This document shows positions 31,414 to 40,875 of a stretch of 64,000 nt of DNA, in pieces. Both the position numbers and the translations under genes were made by a program. The DNA comes from Lachnospiraceae bacterium AC3007 (lineage in GTDB: Bacteria > Bacillota > Clostridia > Lachnospirales > Lachnospiraceae), in NCBI GenBank assembly GCA_000621405.1, contig JHYK01000005.1, forward strand, positions 124,001 through 188,000, written 5' to 3'. The stretch's first letter is position 1, and every line of letters begins with the position of its first letter. Below the pieces are notes generated by a model. The model was not told the origin of the DNA and made no database searches. It saw nothing but the letters and a program-made list of their open reading frames with translations.

Positions 31414-31430
31414 GGTCTGCTCCTTTCTTT

Positions 31431-31498
31431 GATAGCAATTGCAAAAAGTATAGGCATCCGTTATATTATTTGTAAAGCGAATAAATCAGATAGCAATT
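31431..31498. promoter_or_regulatory. Divergent control region with repeated GATAGCAATT
   Basis: GATAGCAATT occurs at 31431-31440 and again at 31489-31498, 58 bp apart; the first extends to the palindrome GCAATTGC. The 119-bp region separates the synthase and LysR genes. Two like-oriented half-sites are what a LysR tetramer could bridge. Confidence 0.5.
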
Positions 31499-31532
31499 AT
31501 TCGAATACCGAATCAATAGGAGATCCATCGAT

Positions 31533-32381
31533 TTGGATATGGAGGGACTGAGGACCTTTCTGGTCCTTGCGAACACTAAAAACTACACACGCGCAGCCGC
31601 CCAGCTGTTCGTTGCTCAGTCGACTGTAACAAACCGCATAGCCGAGCTGGAGAGGGAACTGGGAGTGAGTCTCTTTGATCGTACGAACCGCAAGGTCGGG
31701 CTCACGCTGGAGGGTGAGAAGTTCCGCATATACGCAGATAATGTAATGGAGCTGACAGAGTCCGCACTTGCAGAGATCACGGAGGCGAGGCGTTTTGACA
31801 GTCACCTGCGTATAGGCAGTGCGGATTCCATCTATGAGGGACATCTTGCATCAAAGATCCTTCTGTACAGACAGGATCACCCGAGGGATTCGCTGCGTAT
31901 CTCGATCGGCGTCACGAGCCATCTGCTGGAACAGCTGCAGGCGGACATGCTCGACGTGGTGTTTGTGTATCTTCCGCTTGCCAAGTCCGGGTATCATTCC
32001 AAACTCTACAAGAAGGACGAGCTTGTTCTTGTAACGGATGTGGATAACGATCAGTATAAGGACGGGATCACTGAGCAGCAGCTGACCGGCGTGAATTATC
32101 TGATGTGCAATTTTGCACTGCAGGAGGTCGGACAGTATATCAGAAAGCTGTTTCCGAGATTTCATCAGTTTGAGCTGGAGATCGACGACTGTATGAAGAT
32201 CGTGCCTTTTCTGCTTCACCAGGATACATACACGTTCCTGCCGAAGGATATGGCAGAACCGTATATCGCGCGGGGAGAGCTCAGAGAGATAAGACTTCTT
32301 GATTTCCGTACTCCGGTCATCAACAGTTATATCATATGCAAAAGATCCGCGGAGGAGATGTGCCACAGGATCTTCATGTAG
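31533..32381 (+). CDS. LysR-family transcriptional regulator
   Basis: 282 aa. N-terminal winged helix MEGLRTFLVLANTKNYTRAA and AQLFVAQSTVTNRIAELERE, then a two-lobed substrate-binding domain starting about residue 90 (LRIGSADSIYEGHLASKILL). AGGAGA at 31519-31524 is 8 nt from TTG 31533 and 14 nt from ATG 31539, so TTG may be the real start. Divergent from the citrate-synthase-like gene, its likely target. Confidence 0.9.
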   Translation: MDMEGLRTFLVLANTKNYTRAAAQLFVAQSTVTNRIAELERELGVSLFDRTNRKVGLTLEGEKFRIYADNVMELTESALAEITEARRFDSHLRIGSADSIYEGHLASKILLYRQDHPRDSLRISIGVTSHLLEQLQADMLDVVFVYLPLAKSGYHSKLYKKDELVLVTDVDNDQYKDGITEQQLTGVNYLMCNFALQEVGQYIRKLFPRFHQFELEIDDCMKIVPFLLHQDTYTFLPKDMAEPYIARGELREIRLLDFRTPVINSYIICKRSAEEMCHRIFM

Positions 32382-32416
32382 AGAAGCCGGGTTTAAATTA
32401 TGAAAAAGGAGAGAGT

Positions 32417-33112
32417 ATGAAAAAAACGGAACTTCACAGGGAATTAAAAAACAGACAGGACCTGAAATACCGTGATATGCAGGTAAAGATCATACCCAAT
32501 ATAGATCCCGGATCCATCATAGGGGTGAGGACTCCGGAGCTTCGGACCATGGCAAAAGAGATGCAAAGATCCGGGGATCATATGGATTTTATGAAGGATG
32601 TGCCGCACAAATATTTTGAGGAGAATCAGCTGCATTCATTTATCATATCCGGCATGAAGGATGCGGATGAATGCATGGAGGAACTCGAGAGATTCCTCCC
32701 ATACGTAGACAACTGGGCCACCTGTGATCAGATGTCTCCGAAGGTATTCAAAAAGCATAAGGATATGCTTTTCGATCATATTAAAGAATGGATCGGTTCC
32801 GGTAAAACATATACCGTGAGATTCGCAACAGGAATGCTGATGGAGCATTTTCTGGATGATGATTTTGATCTGAAGTACCCCGAGATGGTTGCGGGCATAA
32901 GAACTGAAGAATACTATGTCAGGATGATGCAGGCGTGGTATTTTGCAACGGCGCTTGCAAAGCAGTACGAAAGTGTGCTTCCTTATATCGAGGAGAAAAG
33001 GCTGGATGCGTGGACTCATAATAAAGCCATTCAGAAAAGCGTGGAAAGCTACAGGATCTCTGATGAACAAAAGCAATATCTCAAGACGCTCAGGATAAAA
33101 AATAAAGTATAA
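32417..33112 (+). CDS. AlkD-like DNA alkylation repair protein (HEAT-like)
   Basis: 231 aa, all helical. PNIDPGSIIGVRTPELRTMA near residue 24 and FLPYVDNWATCDQMSPKVFK near residue 100 are the family's conserved loops, with the WxxCD segment that contacts DNA in AlkD. These proteins excise positively charged alkylated bases without base flipping. ATG 32417 is preferred (AGGAGA upstream); the longer frame runs back into the LysR gene. Confidence 0.88.
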   Translation: MKKTELHRELKNRQDLKYRDMQVKIIPNIDPGSIIGVRTPELRTMAKEMQRSGDHMDFMKDVPHKYFEENQLHSFIISGMKDADECMEELERFLPYVDNWATCDQMSPKVFKKHKDMLFDHIKEWIGSGKTYTVRFATGMLMEHFLDDDFDLKYPEMVAGIRTEEYYVRMMQAWYFATALAKQYESVLPYIEEKRLDAWTHNKAIQKSVESYRISDEQKQYLKTLRIKNKV

Positions 33113-33145
33113 AACGGAAAGATCACGATGAGATGACCGGCAGGA

Positions 33146-35698
33146 TCATTCTAGATATGACACTATGTCCGAATAATCGAACTGATCATAAGCGTGGAAG
33201 ACCTTATCCCAGCGCTCTGCTTCTTCTTCCGGAATGGAATAACCCTGCATCTTTGCAAAGATCTCATCAAGTCTTGATATATCCATAGCCTCGGCAGCGA
33301 CCCGTATTTCCTCATATACGGAGTCAAGAAGCTCTCTGCCTGCGACAGGCTTTTCACTGCGCATATCATTTCCAAAAAGTATTGCGGACAGAGGTTTTTT
33401 CAGACGCCGGTATTCATTTATGAGCTCGCCATGATTATCCCTGATATAATCAGTATCACTGTTTTTGCCGGCATCTTCAAGTCTCTGAGCCTTTTCACCG
33501 AGAGCATTAGCGCCGATTATACGGGCAGAGCTTTTAAGGGCATGGACACGTATGGCATATCCATCCAGATCCTCTGCCTTATAGTATCTGTCAAGCTCTG
33601 CGGATACGTCTTCTATTGCTTCGCAGAATACCCTGAGAAGAGGGATATATGCCGATACTCCGTCACAGTTTTTGATCCCTGATCCTATATCGACATTATA
33701 GTCTTCAAGCACGGATAGCCTCTCGGGGATCGATCCGTCATCTGTATCTTCATCATCTGCCGGACCTCCGAGCTTATGCTGCGGAAGATAACTGATCAGC
33801 AGATCTTCGAGTCTTTCCGGATCTATCGGCTTTGAGAGATAATCCTCAAAACCCTCTGATCTGTACATGTCACGAGCTCCCGGGCTGGCGTTTGCAGTAA
33901 GACAGATAGCGGGAGTACTGATGTTGGGCCCGTCTTCTATGCTCCGCAAATCATGAAGTAATTCAATGCCGTCTTTTTCGGGCATCATATGATCGAAGAA
34001 AAGCAGGTCATATCTGGTCTTTTCCGCGAGCCGGAGTCCTTCTTCACCGCCATCGGCCGTGTCGACCCTGACAAGGGTCTTCTTGATAAGATTCCGGAAT
34101 ACTATGAGGTTCATCTTGTTATCATCCACTACAAGTATCCTGGCATCAGGCGCAGAGAATCTTGCCCTGTACTTTTTTCTTTCAGGCCTGTCTCCGGGAG
34201 AGAGGTGTTTGAAATCACCTATTCTTTCCCAGGTGAGGACTTTCTGCTTCAGGGAAAATGAGAAAGATGATCCCAGGCCGTATGTGCTTTGTACCTCAAG
34301 AGATGATCCCATCAATTCGAGAAGACTTCTCGTGATGCTCATCCCGAGTCCGGTGCCTTCAATATTGCGGTTGCGTTTTTCCTCGATCCTCTCAAACTCA
34401 GAGAAAAGCCTGGGGATGTCTTCGGTCTTGATCCCGATACCGGTGTCTTCAACAGCTACTTTAAGGAGGATGCTGTCAGTATCGGATGCGGATCTTTCAA
34501 AACCGACGTGGAAAGTGACGCTGCCTTTTTCCGTGTATTTGACCGCGTTGGTGAGGATGTTCGTGATTATCTGCCTGACCCTTACCTCATCGCCATACAG
34601 GTATCGGGGGATATCACTGTCGATATCCAGCTTAAGGAGCAGGCCTTTTTCCTCTGTACGGATGGATATCATGTTCACAAGGCTTCGTACGGTCTCCAGA
34701 AGATCGTATTCCGAGGGAATGATCTCTATCTTTCCGGCGCCTATTTTTGAAAAATCAAGGATGTCATTGATGAGCCCGAGCAGGACAGTTCCGGAACCTC
34801 TGATGTTTTCCGAATAGGTGAGTATGTTATCGTCCTCTGCCTCCCTGAGGATCATTTCGTTCATGCCCAGGATCGTATTGATAGGGGTCCGGATCTCATG
34901 AGACATATTGGCAAGGAAATCGGATTTGGCCTGATTGGCCTGATCGGCAGCAGCTCTTGCTGCTTCAAGATCTTCCATGGACTGCAGCAGATTCTGATAG
35001 TCCGGGGTCTCCACACCTATGTAGAATATATACAGACCTATAACTGCTCCGAAGTAATTGAAAAGGATCCCGCTTGTAACTCCGAAGGTATTGAGCAGTT
35101 CAAACAGGACGCTTCCTATGACGACAGTGAACGCAGAGATGGATGTCCAGCGTGCACGGCGACTCAGAGTTCCTCCGAGGATGATAAAAAGCGCCACGAC
35201 ATAGAGCAGATAATACAGCTCATACACGTAACCGAGTATCACTCTGAACTGGATGGGCATGAATTCAACCATAGCGTCCCCGTCATACAGGATGACCTGT
35301 CTGAGATAAGCGGCGACGGTGAAGACAATACTGGAGAGGATCATAAAAGTGTTCACCCTGAAGAATAATCTCTTCAGCCGGAATTCTTCAAAGAAGCCCT
35401 CCATGTAGAGAGCCATGTAATATGTCAGAAAGATATTTGCAAGATATACGAGCAGAAGCAGAGCCAGCTTGATCTGAGGCGGAGTGGGGAATTCCCCGGA
35501 ATCCCTGAAAATATTGTCCAGAATGCTGAACAGATTGCCTAAGACTATGGTGATAGTAAGCGTGCGGAATTTGAGACTTTTGTGTACCTGTCCCGTACCG
35601 AGTATGCAGATAAGGATATAGAGAACTACGCTGAAGACAAATGCCGCCAGACTGAATGAAATATGAAGCAGAGTATCAGTTCCGATGATATTTACCAA
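33146..35698 (-). CDS. Hybrid sensor histidine kinase (7TM sensor, HisKA, HATPase, REC, HPt)
   Basis: About 850 aa. Seven membrane helices (residues about 10-225), HisKA with ANMSHEIRTPINTILGMNEM, ATPase with EDTGIGIKTEDIPRLFSEFE and GTGLGMSITRSLLEL, receiver with VVDDNKMNLIVF and Asp in LLFFDHMMPEKDGIE, and a C-terminal HPt with YAIRVHALKSSARIIGANAL. Start choice: the only strong GGAGG (35710-35706) is 1 nt from ATG 35704 but 7 nt from TTG 35698, so TTG is preferred. It stands alone, with no partner regulator nearby. Confidence 0.9.
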   Translation of the reverse strand: MVNIIGTDTLLHISFSLAAFVFSVVLYILICILGTGQVHKSLKFRTLTITIVLGNLFSILDNIFRDSGEFPTPPQIKLALLLLVYLANIFLTYYMALYMEGFFEEFRLKRLFFRVNTFMILSSIVFTVAAYLRQVILYDGDAMVEFMPIQFRVILGYVYELYYLLYVVALFIILGGTLSRRARWTSISAFTVVIGSVLFELLNTFGVTSGILFNYFGAVIGLYIFYIGVETPDYQNLLQSMEDLEAARAAADQANQAKSDFLANMSHEIRTPINTILGMNEMILREAEDDNILTYSENIRGSGTVLLGLINDILDFSKIGAGKIEIIPSEYDLLETVRSLVNMISIRTEEKGLLLKLDIDSDIPRYLYGDEVRVRQIITNILTNAVKYTEKGSVTFHVGFERSASDTDSILLKVAVEDTGIGIKTEDIPRLFSEFERIEEKRNRNIEGTGLGMSITRSLLELMGSSLEVQSTYGLGSSFSFSLKQKVLTWERIGDFKHLSPGDRPERKKYRARFSAPDARILVVDDNKMNLIVFRNLIKKTLVRVDTADGGEEGLRLAEKTRYDLLFFDHMMPEKDGIELLHDLRSIEDGPNISTPAICLTANASPGARDMYRSEGFEDYLSKPIDPERLEDLLISYLPQHKLGGPADDEDTDDGSIPERLSVLEDYNVDIGSGIKNCDGVSAYIPLLRVFCEAIEDVSAELDRYYKAEDLDGYAIRVHALKSSARIIGANALGEKAQRLEDAGKNSDTDYIRDNHGELINEYRRLKKPLSAILFGNDMRSEKPVAGRELLDSVYEEIRVAAEAMDISRLDEIFAKMQGYSIPEEEAERWDKVFHAYDQFDYSDIVSYLE

Positions 35699-35811
35699 CT
35701 TCATCCCTCCAAATACCGTAACGCCCTGATAAGCTATTTTACCCGAAAGGAACCCCGTTCTCAACTATACCGTAATAATAATTAGGGAAAGACAACGGCA
35801 CAGGAAAGGGA

Positions 35812-35817
35812 TATAAT
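35812..35817 (+). promoter_or_regulatory. Probable -10 box of rubrerythrin
   Basis: TATAAT within GGGATATAATTACAC, 30 nt before the rubrerythrin start; no clear -35 is visible. Confidence 0.45.
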
Positions 35818-35847
35818 TACACATATCATCACCAAAGGAGGAATACT

Positions 35848-36402
35848 ATGGCAAATCTTGAAACAAGACCGGAACTGAAGGGCACGCAGACAGAGAAGAA
35901 CCTAATGGAAGCTTTTGCCGGCGAATCCCAGGCGCGCAACAAGTACACTTATTTTGCATCCAAGGCGAAGAAGGACGGCTATGTACAGATAGGCAACATC
36001 TTTCAGGAGACAGCTGATAATGAAAAAGAACATGCAAAGCTGTGGTACAAGATTCTTACAGGGATAAACGATACTGTTCAGAATCTTAAGGATGCTGCTG
36101 ACGGAGAGGCTCATGAGTGGAAGGAGATGTATCCCTCATTTGCGAAAACCGCCAGAGAAGAAGGCTTTGATGATATAGCTGAGCTTTTTGAGCAGGTTGC
36201 AGCCATTGAAAAGGAGCATGAAGAGCGCTACAGGAAGCTCCTCAAAAACATTGAGGACAAGGTCGTATTCTCAAAGGATGGAGATGCGATATGGCAGTGC
36301 GCCAACTGCGGCCACATAGTAGTGGGCCCCACGGCTCCTGAGACCTGTCCGGTATGCAATCATCCGCAGAGCTATTTCCAGGTCAAGGCAGAGAACTATT
36401 GA
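35848..36402 (+). CDS. rbr: Rubrerythrin
   Basis: 184 aa. The di-iron four-helix domain has the ligands in [35 protein letters not shown] and [16 protein letters not shown]. The C-terminal rubredoxin domain (residues about 148-180) has [10 protein letters not shown] and [11 protein letters not shown]. It reduces hydrogen peroxide in anaerobes using electrons from rubredoxin-type donors. AAAGGAGG precedes ATG by 7 nt. Single gene closed by a strong terminator. Confidence 0.96.
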   Translation: MANLETRPELKGTQTEKNLMEAFAGESQARNKYTYFASKAKKDGYVQIGNIFQETADNEKEHAKLWYKILTGINDTVQNLKDAADGEAHEWKEMYPSFAKTAREEGFDDIAELFEQVAAIEKEHEERYRKLLKNIEDKVVFSKDGDAIWQCANCGHIVVGPTAPETCPVCNHPQSYFQVKAENY

Positions 36403-36431
36403 CATGCTGCGGCAAAAGAAAGCCGCAAGCG

Positions 36432-36460
36432 AAAGATCCCGGACCTTGTCCGGGATCTTT
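36432..36460. terminator. Bidirectional terminator
   Basis: A 13-bp perfect stem AAAGATCCCGGAC / GTCCGGGATCTTT with a 3-nt loop lies between rubrerythrin and the convergent TetR gene. Confidence 0.93.
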
Positions 36461-36467
36461 CATTTCT

Positions 36468-37070
36468 TTATGCTTTTTTTTCGGGGATCAGATCCCGTAT
36501 GAATTCCATCGCGCCCTTCCCGGCCTTAAGCAGTCCTTCCACCGTATCTATAAAAACGGAAACATCATCATCGGTATAATCACCTTCATCGAATATCGCG
36601 CTGCCGAGGATCATGATCACGCGCATGCGCTGCGGGATCCTGTCACAGTCAAAAAGGCCTTCACTGATGCCCTGTTCTGTGAGTTCCGTCAGGATTGGGA
36701 TGATACGGTCATGCATCTTTCTGTTGATCTTTTCGTGCATGACGATGTTTTCGGGCCTGTGCAGTGTATCCTGAATGGAAGCTTCACTCTCGTCCGGCCT
36801 GAAGGATGCGATCACAGAGATCAGCTTTTGCGGAACAGGCATATCTGATGTCAGGACAGTTCTTGCCTTTTCCTCCTCGGCATCCAGCATCATATCGATC
36901 ACTTCCTCAAGCATCTGCTCCTTGCTTTCAAAGTGATAGTAGTAGGTTCCTTTTGCTATGCCTGCTGCTTCGATGATCTCATCGACGCTGGTATTCTCGA
37001 ATCCTTTGGACAAAAAAAGTCTGTATGCGATCTTCAATAATTCCAGTTTTCTTCTCTCGCCTTTTTTCAT
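36468..37070 (-). CDS. TetR/AcrR-family regulator
   Basis: 200 aa. HTH: KIAYRLFLSKGFENTSVDEI and AAGIAKGTYYYHFESKEQML (residues 10-50), then a helical sensor domain. ATG 37070 follows GGAGG by 4 nt. It lies 83 nt downstream of a DMT-family exporter gene on the same strand and is the natural candidate to control it. Its helix-turn-helix differs from that of the TetR at 24236. Confidence 0.9.
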   Translation of the reverse strand: MKKGERRKLELLKIAYRLFLSKGFENTSVDEIIEAAGIAKGTYYYHFESKEQMLEEVIDMMLDAEEEKARTVLTSDMPVPQKLISVIASFRPDESEASIQDTLHRPENIVMHEKINRKMHDRIIPILTELTEQGISEGLFDCDRIPQRMRVIMILGSAIFDEGDYTDDDVSVFIDTVEGLLKAGKGAMEFIRDLIPEKKA

Positions 37071-37153
37071 CAGACCTCCGACTTTTGAGATACAGTTTCC
37101 GCGTGCGCCATGCTTCATATCTTACCACAAAACAGGCATAATGACGGCACGTG

Positions 37154-38074
37154 TCAGACCGGTTGCTTCTTTTCGGCAGGAAGCGGGATCTGCACAAGGA
37201 TGATGGCTGCGAGCATTATCAGACAGCCGGCCGCTTCCCTTATGCTCATGCGCTCGTTCAGAAGGATGACACCGGCGATAACAGAAAAGACCGATTCCAT
37301 GCTCATTAAAAGAGAGGCAGTCGTAGGCTCGGTCATCTTCTGAGCGACCATCTGCAATGTATAACCTATCCCGCCGGATACAATACCGCAATAGGCTATC
37401 GGTATGATCGCTGACATTACTTTTTCCGGAGTGGGGGTCTCCGTGAAGGCTGCGATCACAGCAGAGACCACAGTGGCTGTTGCAAATTGTATCGCCGACA
37501 TGCGGACCGGATTGGCATTCTTAACAAAATGATCGCAGCAAAGTATATGACAACTGAAGAATACGGCGCACAGAAATACAAGCGCGTCACCGTATGCAAG
37601 ACTGAAGGATTCGGTGATGCTGAGAAAATACATTCCTATCATGCCGAGAAGCACGGACAGCCAGACAAGCCATGGATATTTTTTTCTGAAGACAATGAGA
37701 CTTATGATGGGAACGAGAAGCATATACATGGCAGTGATGAAGCCGGCCTTGCCTGATGTCGTATAGGCCAGGCCTGCCTGTTGCAGTAGACTTGCTATGC
37801 ATAGACACAGGCCGCAGAGGACCCCGCCGGTGACAGTGCTTTTTCTGCTGAGTCGGATCTCGGAGTCGCTTTTTTGCGCAGGAGTCTCTGCGGATCCGGA
37901 TCCGGGAAGTACCGAGATCAGACCGACCATGACAGCAGAGAGCAGCATTCTTGCTGCAGTGAATGTCGCCGGCTCGATAGATGCCGTTCCTATGCGCTGG
38001 GCTGCAAAAGCAGTTCCCCAGATCATGGCTGTAAATAAAAGCAGCCCGTTTCCGATCAGTTTCTTATGCTTCAT
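37154..38074 (-). CDS. EamA/DMT-family transporter
   Basis: 306 aa with ten membrane helices in two EamA repeats; the first begins GLLLFTAMIWGTAFAAQRIG. Near the end of repeat 2, LLMSMESVFSVIAGVILLNE is the family signature (E...P/A...LGE-like). Such proteins usually export metabolites or amino acids. Paired with the TetR gene downstream. Confidence 0.9.
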   Translation of the reverse strand: MKHKKLIGNGLLLFTAMIWGTAFAAQRIGTASIEPATFTAARMLLSAVMVGLISVLPGSGSAETPAQKSDSEIRLSRKSTVTGGVLCGLCLCIASLLQQAGLAYTTSGKAGFITAMYMLLVPIISLIVFRKKYPWLVWLSVLLGMIGMYFLSITESFSLAYGDALVFLCAVFFSCHILCCDHFVKNANPVRMSAIQFATATVVSAVIAAFTETPTPEKVMSAIIPIAYCGIVSGGIGYTLQMVAQKMTEPTTASLLMSMESVFSVIAGVILLNERMSIREAAGCLIMLAAIILVQIPLPAEKKQPV

Positions 38075-38259
38075 CTTTTGATTCTCTCTTCTCCTTAATA
38101 CGCGACCTATATCTTATCACAGTCCGCGTCGACGTAACCACCCCGTTTCTTCCCGGGCCGGACAATGCTCCCCGGTCATTTTCCTTCATCCGTGATCCCG
38201 CTTGGGATATGATCAGAAATAGCAAAAATCATCTGGAAGAAGAATAATGTAAAATAAAC

Positions 38260-38288
38260 TTGACATAATGCCATAGATGAGCTATTAT
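38260..38288 (+). promoter_or_regulatory. Sigma-A promoter
   Basis: TTGACA (38260-38265), 17-bp spacer, TATTAT (38283-38288). Transcription would start near 38295, which rules out the upstream ATG at 38277. The leader contains a CCGGC-N6-GCCGG hairpin (38312-38327). Confidence 0.85.
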
Positions 38289-38357
38289 TCACTCAGATTC
38301 AGGGAAATGATCCGGCGAATGAGCCGGGGAACTATAGTGAAAGGACAGGTGGACAGA

Positions 38358-38888
38358 ATGGAAACAGTATCATTTGCTTTTGTAACAGGACTTATGGTGG
38401 CGGCGATCCTTATCGTTTTCATCCTGAAGTATGCGAACAAGGACGGAAGGGTGAAGACAGAGTATGACGAGAGACAGACGGCTGTCAGGGGGAAGGCATA
38501 CAGATACGCCTTTTATGCCGAGATCTTCGCTCAGGTAGTTATCATGTGGATCTTAATGACGGGTATGGAGCTTCCGATAGAAGATTATGCGCTTTTATTT
38601 ATCGGCGTTATCCTGGGATGCATGGTCCTTTGCGCATACTGCATATGGCATGACGTATACTGGGGGATGAACAACGATCACAGACGTTTCTACATAATCT
38701 TTATCGTTGCGACGATCCTTAATGCATTTCCGGTAGTGGCGGGAGCGCTCAGAGGAACGCTTATCGAAAACGGCAAGATAGGAATGCCTCTTCTCAATAT
38801 AGCAGTGCTCGTCATGATGGCGGCCGTATTTATCGAACTCTTTATCAAGAGCATGATGGACAAGAAGGCCGAAAAGACGGAGGATTGA
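38358..38888 (+). CDS. Integral membrane protein (four to five helices)
   Basis: 176 aa from ATG 38358. Helix 1 is FVTGLMVAAILIVFILKYA, followed by a charged loop KTEYDERQTAVRGKAYRYAF and three or four more helices. This YDERQxxxRGKAY loop recurs in small Firmicute membrane proteins encoded beside short XRE regulators, as here: the XRE gene starts 5 nt after the stop. Function unknown. Confidence 0.8.
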   Translation: METVSFAFVTGLMVAAILIVFILKYANKDGRVKTEYDERQTAVRGKAYRYAFYAEIFAQVVIMWILMTGMELPIEDYALLFIGVILGCMVLCAYCIWHDVYWGMNNDHRRFYIIFIVATILNAFPVVAGALRGTLIENGKIGMPLLNIAVLVMMAAVFIELFIKSMMDKKAEKTED

Positions 38889-38892
38889 CCTT

Positions 38893-39099
38893 ATGAAGAA
38901 CCTTAAGCTGAAATCTGCGCGCGCGGCTTACGATCTGTCGCAGGAGGAGCTGGCGGTAAAGTGCGGAGTATCCAGACAGACAATAAGCGCCATAGAAAAA
39001 GGTGATTATAATCCTTCGATAAATCTTTGCATAGCTATCTGCAGAGCTCTGGGCAAAACGCTGAATGATATCTTCTGGGAAGAAAATGAGCAGGACTGA
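38893..39099 (+). CDS. Small XRE-family regulator
   Basis: 68 aa, a single helix-turn-helix: YDLSQEELAVKCGVSRQTIS then AIEKGDYNPSINLCIAICRA, ending in an acidic tail. Cotranscribed with the membrane protein upstream (4-nt gap). The family is typical of membrane-protein/regulator pairs. Its 3' end runs into the upstream region of pyrK. Confidence 0.9.
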   Translation: MKNLKLKSARAAYDLSQEELAVKCGVSRQTISAIEKGDYNPSINLCIAICRALGKTLNDIFWEENEQD

Positions 39100-39142
39100 C
39101 TTTTGTTTACCTGAGCATCATATGGTATCATACGAGATGCCC

Positions 39143-39943
39143 ATGGATAAGATAAGACAGAAAGCGATCATTACAGAAAATATATCTATAGCTCCGGGTG
39201 TATACAGTATGTGGCTTGAGACCGGGACATTACAGGAGGCTGCTCCCGGACAGTTTCTGCTTCTGTATCTTCCGGACAGATCAAGACTTTTAGGAAGGCC
39301 GTTCTGCATAGCCGAACTGAAAGAAAACAGGATCAGAGTGGTATACAGGGCAGCAGGTGCCGGTACGGCAGAGCTTTCCCGGCTGACTCCGAATAAAGGG
39401 GTCTATATTGAGGCGCCTCTTGGTCACGGATATCCTCTTGATGAAGACATAATAAAGGGCAGGAAGATAGCGCTCATAGGAGGCGGGCTTGGCGCGCCTT
39501 CTCTTTTGTTTCTGGCAGAAGAGCTAAAAGAGAAAGTAACGGCCGAAGACAGCATCCGTGTGGTTTTGGGCTACAGGGACGGCAGCATGAAGCGCTTTCT
39601 CGCCGATGATTTTATTTCTCTTGGATTTGAGACCGTTATCTCGACAGATGACGGGTCGGAAGGGATCAGAGGCAATGTGATAGATGCGCTGAAGGAGACA
39701 GGATACAGTCCGGATCTTATATATGCCTGCGGACCGATGCCGATGCTTTCAGCCGTAAAGAAATACGCATCTGATGAGGGAGCTGCTGCATATATCAGCC
39801 TCGAAGAACATATGGCCTGCGGAGTGGGCGTATGTCTTGGCTGTGTGACTAAAACCGTTAAAGAGGATCCCCACAGCCATGTAAGAAATGCAAGAGTATG
39901 CACGGAAGGTCCCGTGTTTGACGCGCGGGATGTAGAGATATGA
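39143..39943 (+). CDS. pyrK: Dihydroorotate dehydrogenase B electron-transfer subunit
   Basis: About 266 aa. A ferredoxin-reductase-like FAD domain (GRPFCIAELKENRIRVVYRA), an NAD-binding domain (IALIGGGLGAPSLLFLAEEL) and a C-terminal [2Fe-2S] motif with Cys in ACGVGVCLGC and later ARVCTEGP. It passes electrons from PyrD's FMN to NAD+. Start uncertain: ATG 39143 leaves the usual short N-terminus, while 39122, 39086 and 39065 are in frame upstream. A weak promoter (TTGTTT-17-TATCAT, 39103-39131) fits 39143. It overlaps pyrD by 4 nt. Confidence 0.93.
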   Translation: MDKIRQKAIITENISIAPGVYSMWLETGTLQEAAPGQFLLLYLPDRSRLLGRPFCIAELKENRIRVVYRAAGAGTAELSRLTPNKGVYIEAPLGHGYPLDEDIIKGRKIALIGGGLGAPSLLFLAEELKEKVTAEDSIRVVLGYRDGSMKRFLADDFISLGFETVISTDDGSEGIRGNVIDALKETGYSPDLIYACGPMPMLSAVKKYASDEGAAAYISLEEHMACGVGVCLGCVTKTVKEDPHSHVRNARVCTEGPVFDARDVEI

Positions 39944-40875
39944 AGGACAGTAAGGACAGAGTAACAGACATCAGTACAGAAGTAGGATTTGCAGGACATG
40001 TATTCAGGAATCCCGTCACGGTGGCATCAGGTACCTTCGGTTCGGGCATCGAATATTCGCGCTTTGTGAATCTCAATGCACTTGGGGCTTTGACTACCAA
40101 AGGGGTATCTGCAGTTCCCTGGGAAGGTAACCCGACTCCGAGAGTCACAGAGACGCCGTCCGGTATGCTGAACGCCATAGGCCTGCAGAATCCGGGTATC
40201 GAAGTATTTATAGAAAGAGATCTCTCTTTCCTTGAAGATTATGATGTTCCGGTCATAGTAAATGTCTGCGGCCACAGTATCGAAGAGTATGAGGCTGTGG
40301 TGGAAAGACTTGCGGATGATGACAGGGTTGCGATGCTTGAGATCAATGTGTCATGCCCCAATGTCAGCAAAGGAGCCATACAGTTCGGGACGGATCCGGC
40401 TCTTCTGTCAGAGGTGACGAAGAGATGCAGGGCTAAGGCAAAGGATAAGCCCGTGATCATGAAGCTTACACCCAATGTTACAAGTATCGCCGACATGGCC
40501 CGCGCTGCCGAAGCGGCAGGAGCGGACGGGCTCTCGCTGATCAATACGATCACCGGAATGAAGATAGATATCTATAAAAGAAGATTTGCGATCGCAAATA
40601 AGACCGGAGGCTTATCCGGTCCTGCGATACATCCTGTTGCTGTAAGGATGGTATATGAAGTAACACATGCAGTGGATATCCCTGTGATAGGAATGGGCGG
40701 TATCGCAAGCGCTGAGGATGCGATCGAGATGATGATGGCGGGAGCCACGATGATAGCCGTGGGAATGATAAACTTTACCCGTCCCGATGCAGTGACGGAC
40801 ATCATTGCAGGGATCGGTGATTTTATGAAAAAGACCGGTGTCAGGGATATAAAAGAGATCATCGGGGTTCTGTGA
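39940..40875 (+). CDS. pyrD: Dihydroorotate dehydrogenase B catalytic subunit
   Basis: 311 aa FMN TIM barrel: NPVTVASGTFGSGIEYSRFV, TPRVTETPSGMLNAIGLQNP, the active-site Cys in LEINVSCPNVSKGAIQFG (typical of class 1B) and the phosphate loop GMGGIASAEDAIEMMMAGAT. It oxidises dihydroorotate to orotate in pyrimidine synthesis with PyrK. Its stop shares one base with the next start. Confidence 0.96.
   Translation: MKDSKDRVTDISTEVGFAGHVFRNPVTVASGTFGSGIEYSRFVNLNALGALTTKGVSAVPWEGNPTPRVTETPSGMLNAIGLQNPGIEVFIERDLSFLEDYDVPVIVNVCGHSIEEYEAVVERLADDDRVAMLEINVSCPNVSKGAIQFGTDPALLSEVTKRCRAKAKDKPVIMKLTPNVTSIADMARAAEAAGADGLSLINTITGMKIDIYKRRFAIANKTGGLSGPAIHPVAVRMVYEVTHAVDIPVIGMGGIASAEDAIEMMMAGATMIAVGMINFTRPDAVTDIIAGIGDFMKKTGVRDIKEIIGVL

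Noticed and set aside
33989-35368. Several long plus-strand frames opposite the second hybrid kinase
   Set aside because: The kinase on the minus strand has all expected domains. The opposite frames have no start signals or recognisable domains.
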